In this document: positions 24,763 to 33,663 of the stretch, one piece after another | How the letters are laid out: every line of letters begins with the position of its first letter | How positions within the stretch are numbered: the stretch's first letter is position 1 | Source: Blastocatellia bacterium | Lineage (GTDB): Bacteria; Acidobacteriota; Blastocatellia; Chloracidobacteriales; JADJPF01 | Reading direction: 5' to 3' | DNA length: 64,000 nucleotides | Assembly (NCBI GenBank): GCA_016713405.1 | Contig: JADJPF010000004.1 | Span: forward strand, 186,001-250,000 | Position numbers and translations under genes: made by a program | The notes under the pieces: generated by a model | Databases searched by the model: none | Told to the model about the DNA's origin: nothing | Seen by the model: only the letters and a program-made list of their open reading frames with translations

Positions 24763-26859
24763 TTAAATTTTCCAATCTGGTATTTGCTCAATTAAAATGT
24801 CAATTCCAGATAAATCTTCACGCCCACAAGGAGCTATAAGAAAACGCCTCTTTTCAGGAGCAGACGCTCTTAAATTATACACTATAGCCCAAGATTTTGT
24901 CTTTTCTCCATAGCCTTTAGAAACATATCTTTCCACTATTTTTGCCGACATTCCTTTTGTTTCTATTGCAACCAGGGCTAAAGACAAATTATTTTCTTCA
25001 TCTGTAATAATTACACTAGTGTTGTCTATTAGCTCAACTTGTAGATTTTCATCAAAGTTAAAGAAAAAATTAAATAAATGCTCTCCGCTACCTTCAAATA
25101 AATCTGTTATTAACCAACAGGCAGTAATTTTGTTAAATAGAAATTGTCTTTTATGAATAATGCCTTGGCTTAAGCGTAAATACCCATCATGTTGAGCTTC
25201 TAGAAAATCAAAATCAGCAGTAGTTTTCCACTGATTAACTTTAGGTTTTGCTTGACTGCCTAAAGAAAATAATTGCCCTGGATAAATTTCATTAATTTCC
25301 TGTTCATCTATCATTACAGTATTATGGTAGCTAGTTGATCTAAACATATTTCTTGCTGTAGGGTCAGATGTGTAAACATAACTTCCAGGATCAATAAAAA
25401 ATGTTCTATCTCTATAAAAAAGCTCAAAACTTAATAAATCATTATGAGCATGTGAACCTCGTCCTTTTATTCCTATATCTCCACAATCAGCAATAAGATA
25501 GAGGTCTTTATCTCGTAGTAAGTAAATGCCTGTATTAGGAAAATTACTTGAGCTTGGAGGTTCTGTAATAGGTAAACTTGTAAGTGTTTCCCAGCCAAAA
25601 TTACCAAAAATCCAAAGACTTTCCTGGCTTGCTTGTGACAGTATCTTAAAGCGTTCATCTTGAAAAAGAGTTGCTGCTATTGCCAATAAATAAGCCTGAT
25701 CTGTTGCTGGACGTTTTTGCCAAAGAATTACCCGACCATTATCACAATCTCCAATTAATGGAGCAGTAGCATCAGGTTTTAAGTAAGCACGAGTAAATAG
25801 AAACATTTTTTCTAATTTATTCCAGTATTTATCTTCTATTTTTATTTGATTTTCTTTAGCAAGTAAAAAGGCATATAAGTAAATTTCTGTTACTAAAGCA
25901 TGATAGGGAATGGAAGCTTCCCAATTTGCTCCATCTGTATAAACTTGCTTGTCCATTTCAACTAGCAGTTCTTTTAATGCAAAATCTGTCCAAGTGTGAG
26001 ATTTCTTAAATTCTGGAAATAAAACACCTATAAAAAATAACCCTAATAGGTCAGATAAATAATGATTACTAGTTATACGAATGGAAAATTCAAGGTTTGA
26101 CTTAATAAATTCAGCATGTGAAAGCAGAAGTTTTAATAGTAACTTAAGTAGGTCTAAATCAAAGTGTTTAGAGTTACGAAAGAAATAAAATGATAAACAT
26201 AAACTAATCGCTCTAAACGCAACTTCCATAGCACAAAGCCAATGAATACCTATTTCTTTTGGGCTACTGCGGGCAAAAGAAAAAAGCTGATTACGAAATT
26301 CTAAAGCATATTTTTCATCTTGGGTAAAATGATAAGCTTGTCCAAGTGTAATAAAATGTTGAAGTCTGGCTAGTTCCCAAGGAATTTTAATATCACTACC
26401 AGGTTTTTTAGCAATAATGTGCATTTTACTGTAGTGAATAGATGACCAACGATAATCTATTGTTGGGTCATAATGCCAGTCTATTTCTTGATTATAAACT
26501 AGTTGTTTACCTAAAAAGCTAAATTTATGCTCACAAATTAAATTTGCTTCATCAATAAGCTTTTGTGTAGTTTCAGGAAAATTATCCTGAAAAATTTGGC
26601 AGGTTTCTATTAAATTGTTAATTCCAGAATAAATTTTTACATTTTTTCTATTTTGAAAGTATTTTAATAAATCTTTTTCATTAAGTAAGCTTAAAGATTG
26701 TTCAAGCTTTTTATCAGTAATTTCTTGATTAATTATTAAGCTTTTTGTATAGCGATAATGAGGAGCAAAACGAGATTTAAGTATTAGTAGAAATTCTTGC
26801 GCTATTTCTTGGTTTGTTAATCCAACCGTTTTGCGACGAATTTTATCTACTAATTCCAT
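24763..26859 (-). CDS. heparinase II/III-family (alginate-lyase-like) protein
   Basis: This 698-aa protein has an alpha/alpha-toroid half and a beta-sheet half. The toroid half includes EIGIHWLCAMEVAFRAISL and ITSNHYLSDLLGLFF. The beta-half contains the heparinase II/III core GRGSHAHNDLLSFEL, a PGSYVYTSDP segment, and FRSTSYHNTVMIDEQ. The His and Tyr in these segments are the usual catalytic residues of polysaccharide lyases. There is no signal peptide. In exopolysaccharide operons of this kind, such proteins occur with asparagine synthase homologues and flippases. Its start codon overlaps the stop of a small upstream frame (TAATG), and AAGGAG precedes it. Confidence 0.88.
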   Translation of the reverse strand: MELVDKIRRKTVGLTNQEIAQEFLLILKSRFAPHYRYTKSLIINQEITDKKLEQSLSLLNEKDLLKYFQNRKNVKIYSGINNLIETCQIFQDNFPETTQKLIDEANLICEHKFSFLGKQLVYNQEIDWHYDPTIDYRWSSIHYSKMHIIAKKPGSDIKIPWELARLQHFITLGQAYHFTQDEKYALEFRNQLFSFARSSPKEIGIHWLCAMEVAFRAISLCLSFYFFRNSKHFDLDLLKLLLKLLLSHAEFIKSNLEFSIRITSNHYLSDLLGLFFIGVLFPEFKKSHTWTDFALKELLVEMDKQVYTDGANWEASIPYHALVTEIYLYAFLLAKENQIKIEDKYWNKLEKMFLFTRAYLKPDATAPLIGDCDNGRVILWQKRPATDQAYLLAIAATLFQDERFKILSQASQESLWIFGNFGWETLTSLPITEPPSSSNFPNTGIYLLRDKDLYLIADCGDIGIKGRGSHAHNDLLSFELFYRDRTFFIDPGSYVYTSDPTARNMFRSTSYHNTVMIDEQEINEIYPGQLFSLGSQAKPKVNQWKTTADFDFLEAQHDGYLRLSQGIIHKRQFLFNKITACWLITDLFEGSGEHLFNFFFNFDENLQVELIDNTSVIITDEENNLSLALVAIETKGMSAKIVERYVSKGYGEKTKSWAIVYNLRASAPEKRRFLIAPCGREDLSGIDILIEQIPDWKI

Positions 26860-27044
26860 TAGTCTATCTCCTTAAAAGGGTTACTAAATTTAGTAAAATA
26901 CCACTCACATAAGAATTCTTTAGGTGAAATTCCTAGTAATAGAAAATTAGTCAACTCGATCGCTACTATACCAGAAATAACTAGTAATAATAGGTTTATG
27001 GACAAGATTATTGCAAATGAAATTTTTGCGTGATAAACTACCAC
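26859..27044 (-). CDS. possible small membrane protein, 61 aa, overlapping the heparinase-like gene
   Basis: A GTG-started frame of 61 codons encodes one hydrophobic helix (FAIILSINLLLLVISGIVAI) and a polar tail. Its TAA stop overlaps the ATG of the heparinase-like gene in the sequence TAATG, an arrangement typical of translational coupling. There is no clear ribosome site for it, and the helix may be chance in an AT-rich leader. Kept as a low-confidence gene. Confidence 0.3.
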   Translation of the reverse strand: MVVYHAKISFAIILSINLLLLVISGIVAIELTNFLLLGISPKEFLCEWYFTKFSNPFKEID

Positions 27045-27189
27045 AACTTTTGTCAGATTAGTAGCTTACTAGCATTAATTTTAGTTTAACTTACTGATTT
27101 ATTACTGATACATAATTATTTATACTTCAGTAACGCGCTAGTTTAATAAGTTTTTATAAACCTTAACTCCTTATATTAAAGACATTAAA

Positions 27190-28743
27190 ATGGGTAGAAT
27201 AATAGGGATTGATCTTGGCACAACTAATTGCTGTGTAGCAGTAATGGAGGGCGGAGTAGCCCAAATTATTCCTAACAAAGAAGGCGGACGTACAACACCA
27301 TCCATTGTTGGGTTTACTGAAAAAGGGGATCGTTTAGTAGGACATATTGCTAAACGCCAAGCCATTACTAATACCCAGAATACAGTTTTTGCCGTAAAAC
27401 GCTTAATTGGGCGTAAGTATAACTCCCCAGAAGTACAAAGGGCAAAGGACTCTTGTCCTTATGAAATAACAGAAGCTCCAAATGGTGATGCACGGGTTCG
27501 TGTTCAGGGTCGGGATTATTCTCCACCAGAAGTTTCTGCCATTATTTTACAGAGGCTAAAGTCTGCTGCTGAAGATTTTTTGGGTGAAGAAGTTTCTGAA
27601 GCAGTTATTACAGTACCTGCATATTTTGATGATTTTCAGCGTCAAGCAACTAAAGATGCTGGTAAAATTGCTGGTCTTAATGTGCAACGTATTATTAATG
27701 AACCTACGGCAGCAGCACTAGCCTATGGGCTAAATAAAGCTTCAAATGAAAAAATTGCTGTTTATGATTTAGGTGGAGGAACCTTTGATATTTCCATTTT
27801 AGAAATGAATGATGGAGTATTTGAAGTTTTATCTACTTGTGGGGATTCATTTTTAGGTGGTGAGGATTTTGACCAACGTATCATTGATTGGCTAATTGAT
27901 GAATTTAAGTCAGAAACAGGTATTGACCTTCGCGGAGATCGTCTAGCTCTTCAACGCTTAAAAGAAGCAGCAGAGCGGGCAAAATGTGACCTTTCTTTTA
28001 CTTCAGAAACACCTATTAATTTACCTTTTATTTCTGCTGATGCTTCTGGGCCAAAACATTTAGCAAAAAATTTAACTAGAGATCAATTTGAACTTTTAGT
28101 AATGGATCTAGTTGAAAGAACTGTAGATCCTTGTCAAAAAGCCCTTTGGGATGCAAGACTTAAGGCTAGTGATATTGATAAAGTTTTGCTTGTAGGTGGA
28201 CAAACTCGTTCTCCTATTGTTCAAAAACGTGTAGAACAAATCTTTAATCGTCGTCCTTCTAGCGAAATTAACCCTGATGAAGTTGTAGCAATGGGCGCGT
28301 CAATACAAGGTGGTGTACTGCTTGGAGAAGTTAAAGACTTAGTTCTATTAGACGTTATTCCTCTTTCTTTAGGTGTAGAAACTCACGGAGGACGCTTTAC
28401 TAAACTTATTGACCGTAATTCCACTATACCTATTAAAAAGAGCTTAATTTTTACTACTCTAGTAGATAATCAATCAACAGTAGAAATACATGTTTTACAA
28501 GGTGAGAATGAAAGAGCATCAGAAAATCGTTCTTTAGGGCGCTTTGATTTAGTAGGCATTCCTTCTGCTCCGCGTGGAATACCACAAATAGAGGTTTCTT
28601 TTGAAATTAATGCTGATGGCATTGTACATGTTTCTGCTAGAGATTGTTTAACAGGTAGAGAGCAAAAGATCACAGTTAGCCCAAGTGGTGGACTTTCTCC
28701 TCAAGAAATTGCTGAATTAATGGCAGAAGCACGTAGCTATTAA
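27190..28743 (+). CDS. Hsp70/DnaK-family protein lacking the C-terminal lid
   Basis: The 517-aa protein has the complete nucleotide-binding domain: GIDLGTTNCCVAVMEGG, the VITVPAYFDDFQRQATKDAG segment, INEPTAAALAYG and the phosphate loop DLGGGTFDIS. The beta-sandwich substrate-binding domain follows (PLSLGVETHGGRFT, IFTTLVDNQSTVEIHVLQGE). It ends at about residue 517 (SPQEIAELMAEARSY), just where the helical lid should start; ordinary DnaK is about 640 aa. The stop is clean and no lid-like sequence follows in any frame. No dnaJ or grpE is next to it; a Ser/Thr kinase gene follows within 45 bp. It is likely a specialised paralogue, not the housekeeping DnaK. Confidence 0.9.
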   Translation: MGRIIGIDLGTTNCCVAVMEGGVAQIIPNKEGGRTTPSIVGFTEKGDRLVGHIAKRQAITNTQNTVFAVKRLIGRKYNSPEVQRAKDSCPYEITEAPNGDARVRVQGRDYSPPEVSAIILQRLKSAAEDFLGEEVSEAVITVPAYFDDFQRQATKDAGKIAGLNVQRIINEPTAAALAYGLNKASNEKIAVYDLGGGTFDISILEMNDGVFEVLSTCGDSFLGGEDFDQRIIDWLIDEFKSETGIDLRGDRLALQRLKEAAERAKCDLSFTSETPINLPFISADASGPKHLAKNLTRDQFELLVMDLVERTVDPCQKALWDARLKASDIDKVLLVGGQTRSPIVQKRVEQIFNRRPSSEINPDEVVAMGASIQGGVLLGEVKDLVLLDVIPLSLGVETHGGRFTKLIDRNSTIPIKKSLIFTTLVDNQSTVEIHVLQGENERASENRSLGRFDLVGIPSAPRGIPQIEVSFEINADGIVHVSARDCLTGREQKITVSPSGGLSPQEIAELMAEARSY

Positions 28744-28788
28744 TTTAGTTAATTAATAGCTTTAATCCTCACTACTTTTTCGTGTTTG

Positions 28789-29855
28789 ATGAATATTGGT
28801 GCTGGCACTTCTATTGGACATTATGAATTAGTAAAAATGCTTGGCACTGGAAGTGCTGGCGAGGTTTACCGCGCCCAGGATAAAAATCTTGGACGTACTG
28901 TAGCGATTAAACTTCTTACAGAACAGACTGCTTCATTAGATACAGAACTACGTCGGCGTTTTGTTCAAGAAGCAAAAGCTGCCTCAGCCCTAAATCATCC
29001 TAATATTCTTACCGTATTTGAAGCAGGCCAATATCAAGGGCTAGACTATATGGTAATGGAATATGTAGAAGGTCAAACCCTTAGAGAATACTTAAAAAAG
29101 GTAAACCATCATTTTCAAATCTACTAAATATAGCAATTCAAATGTGTGTAGCTCTTGAATCTGCTCATGCTGCTAATATAATTCACCGAGATATTAAGCC
29201 TGATAATATAATGATTCGTAAGGACGGTTTAGTTAAGCTATTAGATTTTGGATTAGCTAAAATTAAAGACAAACAAAATCAAGCAGCTACTAGCACTAAA
29301 CCTGGTACTTTATTAGGTACTGTTGGGTATATGTCACCAGAGCAAGCTCAATGTGAGCCTAACACAGATGCTAGAACAGATATATTTTCTTTAGGTGCGG
29401 TGTTTTATGAAATGGCAACAGGCATAGCACCTTTTCATCATACAAATCATATTGATACTTTATATGCAATCCTAAAATCTGATCCAAAACCATTTGAACC
29501 ATCTCAAGAAATATCTGAGCAATTACAACAAATTATCTTAAAAGCTTTAGCTAAAGAACCAATAGATCGTTACCAATCAGCTAAGGATATGTTGATTGAA
29601 CTACAACGTTTAAGCAAAGAAACAGAATTTAAGAAGGTATTAGAACAAGTAGAAGAGAGAAGTGCTTCTCCAGAAGCAAAAAAAATTAGTTTAACTGATA
29701 GCCAATCTGTTCAAGGATATAATGTAGATCTTTTACTTAGTGATACAAATAAAACACAAGTACAAAACACAAAAAATAATTATCTTCCTTGGATACTAGT
29801 AGCTATTCTTAGCATAATAATAATAGTAGAAACTATTATTATTATAGTTAGGTAA
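28789..29855 (+). CDS. Ser/Thr protein kinase with C-terminal membrane anchor, frameshifted near 29097
   Basis: The N-lobe frame has the glycine loop LGTGSAGEVYRAQD, VAIKLL and EYVEGQTLREYL, then stops early at 29127. The C-lobe is in another frame: HRDIKPDNIM (catalytic loop), LLDFGLAKIK, GTVGYMSPEQAQ and DIFSLGAVFYEM. The A6 run at 29094-29099 should be A7 to read LKKGKPSF and join them, giving about 355 aa. A juxtamembrane linker and one C-terminal helix (WILVAILSIIIIVETIIII) anchor it. It is a Hanks-type kinase of the PknB group without PASTA repeats. It lies directly behind the Hsp70 paralogue and is probably cotranscribed with it. Confidence 0.88.
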
Positions 29856-29928
29856 AAGAGAAAAGCTTTGCAGGCTTGTCTTTTTTCTTCTAACTAAATT
29901 ATACTTTTGCGTTTAACTGGTAAAACTT

Positions 29929-30510
29929 ATGATAGAAAAAATAACAGAAATAGTGCATCAAAGCCTAGATATAAAATGTCGGTTTTTTGCTGACTATACA
30001 GCGGAAATTGGCCGTGCTGGGCGTATGCTAGTAGAATCACTTAAAGTAGGCGGGAAGATATTTTTATTTGGTAATGGTGGGAGTGCTTCAGATGCACAAC
30101 ATATTGCTGCTGAGTTTGTTAACCGCTATGTTACTGACCGGCCTGCTATTCCTGCTATTGCACTAAATACTGATAGCTCAATACTTACCTCTATTAGTAA
30201 TGACTCTTCTTTTATTCATGTTTTTAGCCGTCAAATTGCAGCTTTAGGTAAGCGAGGCGACATTGCTATTGCTATTAGCACTAGCGGCAATTCACCTAAT
30301 ATTATTGAAGCTGTTAAACAAGCAAAACAGCTAAATATGGCTACTATTGGACTACTTGGAAAAGACGGTGGAAAATTAATAAAAATGGTAGATAACGCGC
30401 TAATAGTTCCTAGTACATCTACCCCTCGTATTCAAGAAGTTCATATAATGATAGGACATATTCTTTGCGAATTAGTGGAAGCAGAGCTTTATGGTATTGC
30501 AAATAATTAG
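29929..30510 (+). CDS. gmhA: SIS-domain phosphoheptose isomerase (GmhA-like)
   Basis: This 193-aa SIS-domain protein has FLFGNGGSASDAQHIAAEF, the FVNRY motif, ISNDSSF and ISTSGNSPNI. The final helix begins VHIMIGHILCELVE. This is the pattern of GmhA, which converts sedoheptulose-7-phosphate to D-glycero-manno-heptose-7-phosphate for LPS core and other heptosides. DiaA-type proteins are closely related, but the His and Glu positions fit GmhA. It precedes a deoxyhypusine-synthase-like gene by 35 bp; no other heptose-pathway gene is visible. Confidence 0.88.
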   Translation: MIEKITEIVHQSLDIKCRFFADYTAEIGRAGRMLVESLKVGGKIFLFGNGGSASDAQHIAAEFVNRYVTDRPAIPAIALNTDSSILTSISNDSSFIHVFSRQIAALGKRGDIAIAISTSGNSPNIIEAVKQAKQLNMATIGLLGKDGGKLIKMVDNALIVPSTSTPRIQEVHIMIGHILCELVEAELYGIANN

Positions 30511-30545
30511 TTAGTAAAATCACTGATAAACCGCTGATAAAATCA

Positions 30546-31505
30546 ATGAGCCGTTACAAAGTTTCCCCTATAGATTTAACCAAAACTCAAAGTTACTCAT
30601 TATCAGAGCGACCAAGCAAAGTGACTGTTAAAGACTTTGCTCACCCCTACAAAGAAAATTCTAGCTTTGGCAACTGGCTAGCAAGTTTACCTAATATTTT
30701 AGCTATTAAAGAATTAAAAGCTTTGGCACAAGCTATTGTTGATGCTCGACAAAAGGGGCGGGCTGTAATAGTTGGCTTAGGTGGGCATGTCATCAAATGT
30801 GGGCTAGCACCAATATTAATTGATTTAATTGAGCGTGGTTTTATTACAGGAGTAGCAATAAATGGATCTGCGGCAATTCATGATTTTGAAATTGCAACTG
30901 TAGGTTTTACTTCAGAAGATGTTGATTCTAGTTTAGGAAAAGGTGATTTTGGAATGGCTGAGGAAACAGGGGCTTTTGTTAACTTAGCAGCAGAGTTTGC
31001 CACCCAAAAACAAATAGGTCTTGGGGAAGCTTTAGGAGCAAAACTTCAAAATGCACCAAATTCAAAACTTTCTTTAATTTCTGCTACTTATCAACAAAAT
31101 ATTCCTCTTACTGTCCACTTAGCAATTGGCACAGATATTGTCCATATTCATAAATCGGCTAATGGTGCAAGTTTAGGTGCTGCTACTCATTATGACTTCC
31201 GGCTATTTTGTTCAGAAGTTATAGAGTTAACAGATGGAGGGGTTTATCTTAACCTTGGGTCAGCCGTACTTATGCCAGAAGTATTCTTAAAAGCCGTTAC
31301 TGTAGTACGTAACTTAGGCTTACCGCTAAAAGATTTTACTACTGCTAATTTGGATTTTATCCAACATTATCGCCCTTTAACTAACGTTGTAAAACGTCCT
31401 GTTGCTGGTGTTGGACGTGGATATAGCCTAACAGGTCATCATGAAATATTAATTCCGCTACTAGCCGCTACAATAATTGAACTTTCTGCTGGCTTGAGTC
31501 TTTAA
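30546..31505 (+). CDS. conserved protein, deoxyhypusine-synthase-like Rossmann fold
   Basis: The 319-aa protein is soluble. The conserved-looking segments are GRAVIVGLGGHVIKCGLAPI, LIERGFITGVAINGSAAIHD and VHLAIGTDIVHIHKSANG. The first two resemble the NAD-binding core and LIxxGxVxxxVxxG-xxxHD pattern of deoxyhypusine-synthase-family proteins. The canonical GGGxxKHHxxN active-site lysine motif was not found, so a hypusine role is unlikely. It lies 35 bp behind gmhA and may take part in sugar or nucleotide-sugar metabolism. The family link is by eye and moderate at best. Confidence 0.5.
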   Translation: MSRYKVSPIDLTKTQSYSLSERPSKVTVKDFAHPYKENSSFGNWLASLPNILAIKELKALAQAIVDARQKGRAVIVGLGGHVIKCGLAPILIDLIERGFITGVAINGSAAIHDFEIATVGFTSEDVDSSLGKGDFGMAEETGAFVNLAAEFATQKQIGLGEALGAKLQNAPNSKLSLISATYQQNIPLTVHLAIGTDIVHIHKSANGASLGAATHYDFRLFCSEVIELTDGGVYLNLGSAVLMPEVFLKAVTVVRNLGLPLKDFTTANLDFIQHYRPLTNVVKRPVAGVGRGYSLTGHHEILIPLLAATIIELSAGLSL

Positions 31506-31586
31506 TTTCAGTAAGCTACTATTAAACCTTATAAATCAAATAGATAGCTTTTCTAGAATAAAACTCACTGTTAGGGTAGGGTAGTA

Positions 31587-33167
31587 ATGACAGACAAATT
31601 ATTTAGTTTCTTAGAATTAAAAATAAGAATGGTTTTTGTTTTTTTCCTTATTTGTTTTTTTTCTTCCAGTTTATTAGCACAAGAAAAAGTTGAAAATACT
31701 TCTAATCCTTCCCCAAATAATACTCAAGAAGTAAAAGTAGAAGAAAATAAATTTCCTCCAATTAGCGAAACCGTATTAGAGCAACGAACTAGCCTTTTAC
31801 CAGAGCTAAAATCAAAGCTAGAAAGGTTGCAAAAGCAAGACAAGTCAGACTTATTTTTAATTTTTAATGAAAAACTATTTAGTAATTTGTTAAATGAGTT
31901 AACCCAAAGTAAATTTAATTTAGGGAATTTATTTGATGTCAAATTAGTAAATCCTAGGATGGTTTTTCTTAATGGTTTAGCCTTAGCCCAACTTCAAGCA
32001 GACCTTACTTCTACTAATTCATTTATTAGCATAACTACTAAATTAAATATTACAGCTAAATTATTAGTAGAACAAACGGAAACTAGCTCTTTAGTAGCAA
32101 GATTTGAAATTGTAGATATTAGACCTGCTGAAACAAGTGAAAATACTACTGCTGCTGCTCCTACTCCATCACCAGAGCAGATAGCAAAGCTTTTACCACC
32201 AGTTACATTACCCTTAGAGCTTGATTTTGACCGTAGTCTCCCAGCGGATAAATATAGCCAGACTAAACCTGTTGCTTATGAAATAAGCACAGAAGCCCGA
32301 AGAATTAGAGGACATTTTCAAATTATTGAACTACTTCCATTAAATGGACGACTAGTATTACTTGCTAAAGTAGAAAATCTATCTATAACTCAAGGTCAAG
32401 GTGAAAGAAAAAGAAAAAATAAAACACCTAAACCAACACCTGCAAGTTTTCAAACACAAACAAATTTATTAGACACAAAAGAACTAGATAAACAAATAGA
32501 CGAGCTTAGCAGCAATTTAACTAGCCAAACAGACTTTTCTGTTATGGTTAAACGGCATTTTTTAGATTTACTAGTTGATGAGTTTGCTCAAGCTAGCACA
32601 CGAGATGTTATCATTAAACTAATGCGTAGTAGGGTAATGTCCTCTAAGTCTGATTTAGGTTTTGCCAAGTATGAAAACTACTTGGACATTGAAAATGGTG
32701 ATGGGGCAATGGATTTGAAAGATGCAGAACTGCAAAGCATTAAAAATGGGCAAATCCAGCTATTTGTTGATGCTAGCGGGCAAGTCCAAGCACAAGCACG
32801 AGGTAAACAAATTGGTATTGAATACCAAACTAGCCCGCAGATTGGGGTTAGTCTTCGGGATCAAGTCGCTTTTACAATTGAGGCAGTAGGTTCGGAATTT
32901 CAGTTAAAACCTGTAGCTAAAAAAGTTAATGTCCATTTAGATATTAAGGTTCCTGTTCAAATGATAGGACGAGATATTAACACTTCTCAAAATGTAGCTG
33001 TAGATGTAGCTAGTGTAATTAAACCTATTGTACTTCCTAGGGTAATAGGGACTAATTTAACCTTACCACAAGCAACAAAAACAATAACACTTACAAGTAT
33101 TAATTATCGTGCTGATGCAGACAAGTTGGTTTTTGGAGCAAATTTAACTTTTAATGACAATAAGTAA
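31587..33167 (+). CDS. secreted protein of unknown function, two related modules
   Basis: The 526-aa protein has a signal peptide (VFVFFLICFFSSSLLAQ), although the first 12 residues precede a second possible start at ATG 31629. Two segments look related: FLIFNEKLFSNLLNELTQ (about 92-110) and SVMVKRHFLDLLVDEFAQ (about 311-330). Each is followed by beta-rich sequence with internal amphipathic strands, as in periplasmic lipid-binding (TULIP-type) folds. Low-complexity Pro/Thr linkers occur at about 190-200 and 285-300. There is no membrane helix after the signal. The lipid-binding idea is inference from pattern; I do not recognise the family. Confidence 0.6.
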   Translation: MTDKLFSFLELKIRMVFVFFLICFFSSSLLAQEKVENTSNPSPNNTQEVKVEENKFPPISETVLEQRTSLLPELKSKLERLQKQDKSDLFLIFNEKLFSNLLNELTQSKFNLGNLFDVKLVNPRMVFLNGLALAQLQADLTSTNSFISITTKLNITAKLLVEQTETSSLVARFEIVDIRPAETSENTTAAAPTPSPEQIAKLLPPVTLPLELDFDRSLPADKYSQTKPVAYEISTEARRIRGHFQIIELLPLNGRLVLLAKVENLSITQGQGERKRKNKTPKPTPASFQTQTNLLDTKELDKQIDELSSNLTSQTDFSVMVKRHFLDLLVDEFAQASTRDVIIKLMRSRVMSSKSDLGFAKYENYLDIENGDGAMDLKDAELQSIKNGQIQLFVDASGQVQAQARGKQIGIEYQTSPQIGVSLRDQVAFTIEAVGSEFQLKPVAKKVNVHLDIKVPVQMIGRDINTSQNVAVDVASVIKPIVLPRVIGTNLTLPQATKTITLTSINYRADADKLVFGANLTFNDNK

Positions 33168-33175
33168 AGTTACTT

Positions 33176-33610
33176 TTAGATATATTTTGTTAATTTACGG
33201 TTTGTAGCATTTAATATAGCTCTAGCAACATTAAATTTTGCTTCTTCCTCAATATCAAGTGCTTCAATACGAGCTATAGATGAGCCGGAAACAAAACTTT
33301 TTTCATCAGTTTCAGTAATTTCTATTACTACTAAAAAAACAGCATGATTAATGTTTGACAAAACTACAGTTCTAAAATCAAGAAGTCCAAATATGATACT
33401 TTTGTTTTCCACTAATTTACTGAGTAATTCATTAAGGGCTTGTACCGTAGCATGTGCCACAGAGCGTAAGCGGTGATGTTGTTGATTGGAAGAAACTAGT
33501 TTGTTAGATTGTGTATATTCTCCATAAGAAAGACTTACTTCAATTTCAACTTCATCATCCACCTTTTCAACAATATGGACATTAGAAAGTATCACTCGTT
33601 TTTGATTCAT
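33176..33610 (-). CDS. hypothetical protein, 144 aa
   Basis: Unrecognised. It is a compact alpha/beta sequence without a signal peptide: a beta-hairpin (VILSNVHIVEKVDDEVEIEV), a helix (RLRSVAHATVQALNELLSKL), strands (RTVVLSNINHAVFLVVIEIT) and a final helix (KFNVARAILNATNRKL). ATG 33610 or a TTG three bases earlier could start it; AAGAGG lies 8-11 nt upstream. It converges with the secreted-protein gene at 33167. No function is proposed. Confidence 0.55.
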   Translation of the reverse strand: MNQKRVILSNVHIVEKVDDEVEIEVSLSYGEYTQSNKLVSSNQQHHRLRSVAHATVQALNELLSKLVENKSIIFGLLDFRTVVLSNINHAVFLVVIEITETDEKSFVSGSSIARIEALDIEEEAKFNVARAILNATNRKLTKYI

Positions 33611-33663
33611 CAATATATAAACCTCTTAATGATTTTTAGTGGATTGCTTACTTAGCTAAGTTG

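Noticed and set aside
29860..29890. Terminator after the kinase gene
   Set aside because: The stem AAGC/GCTT is too short and bulged, although a T-run follows.
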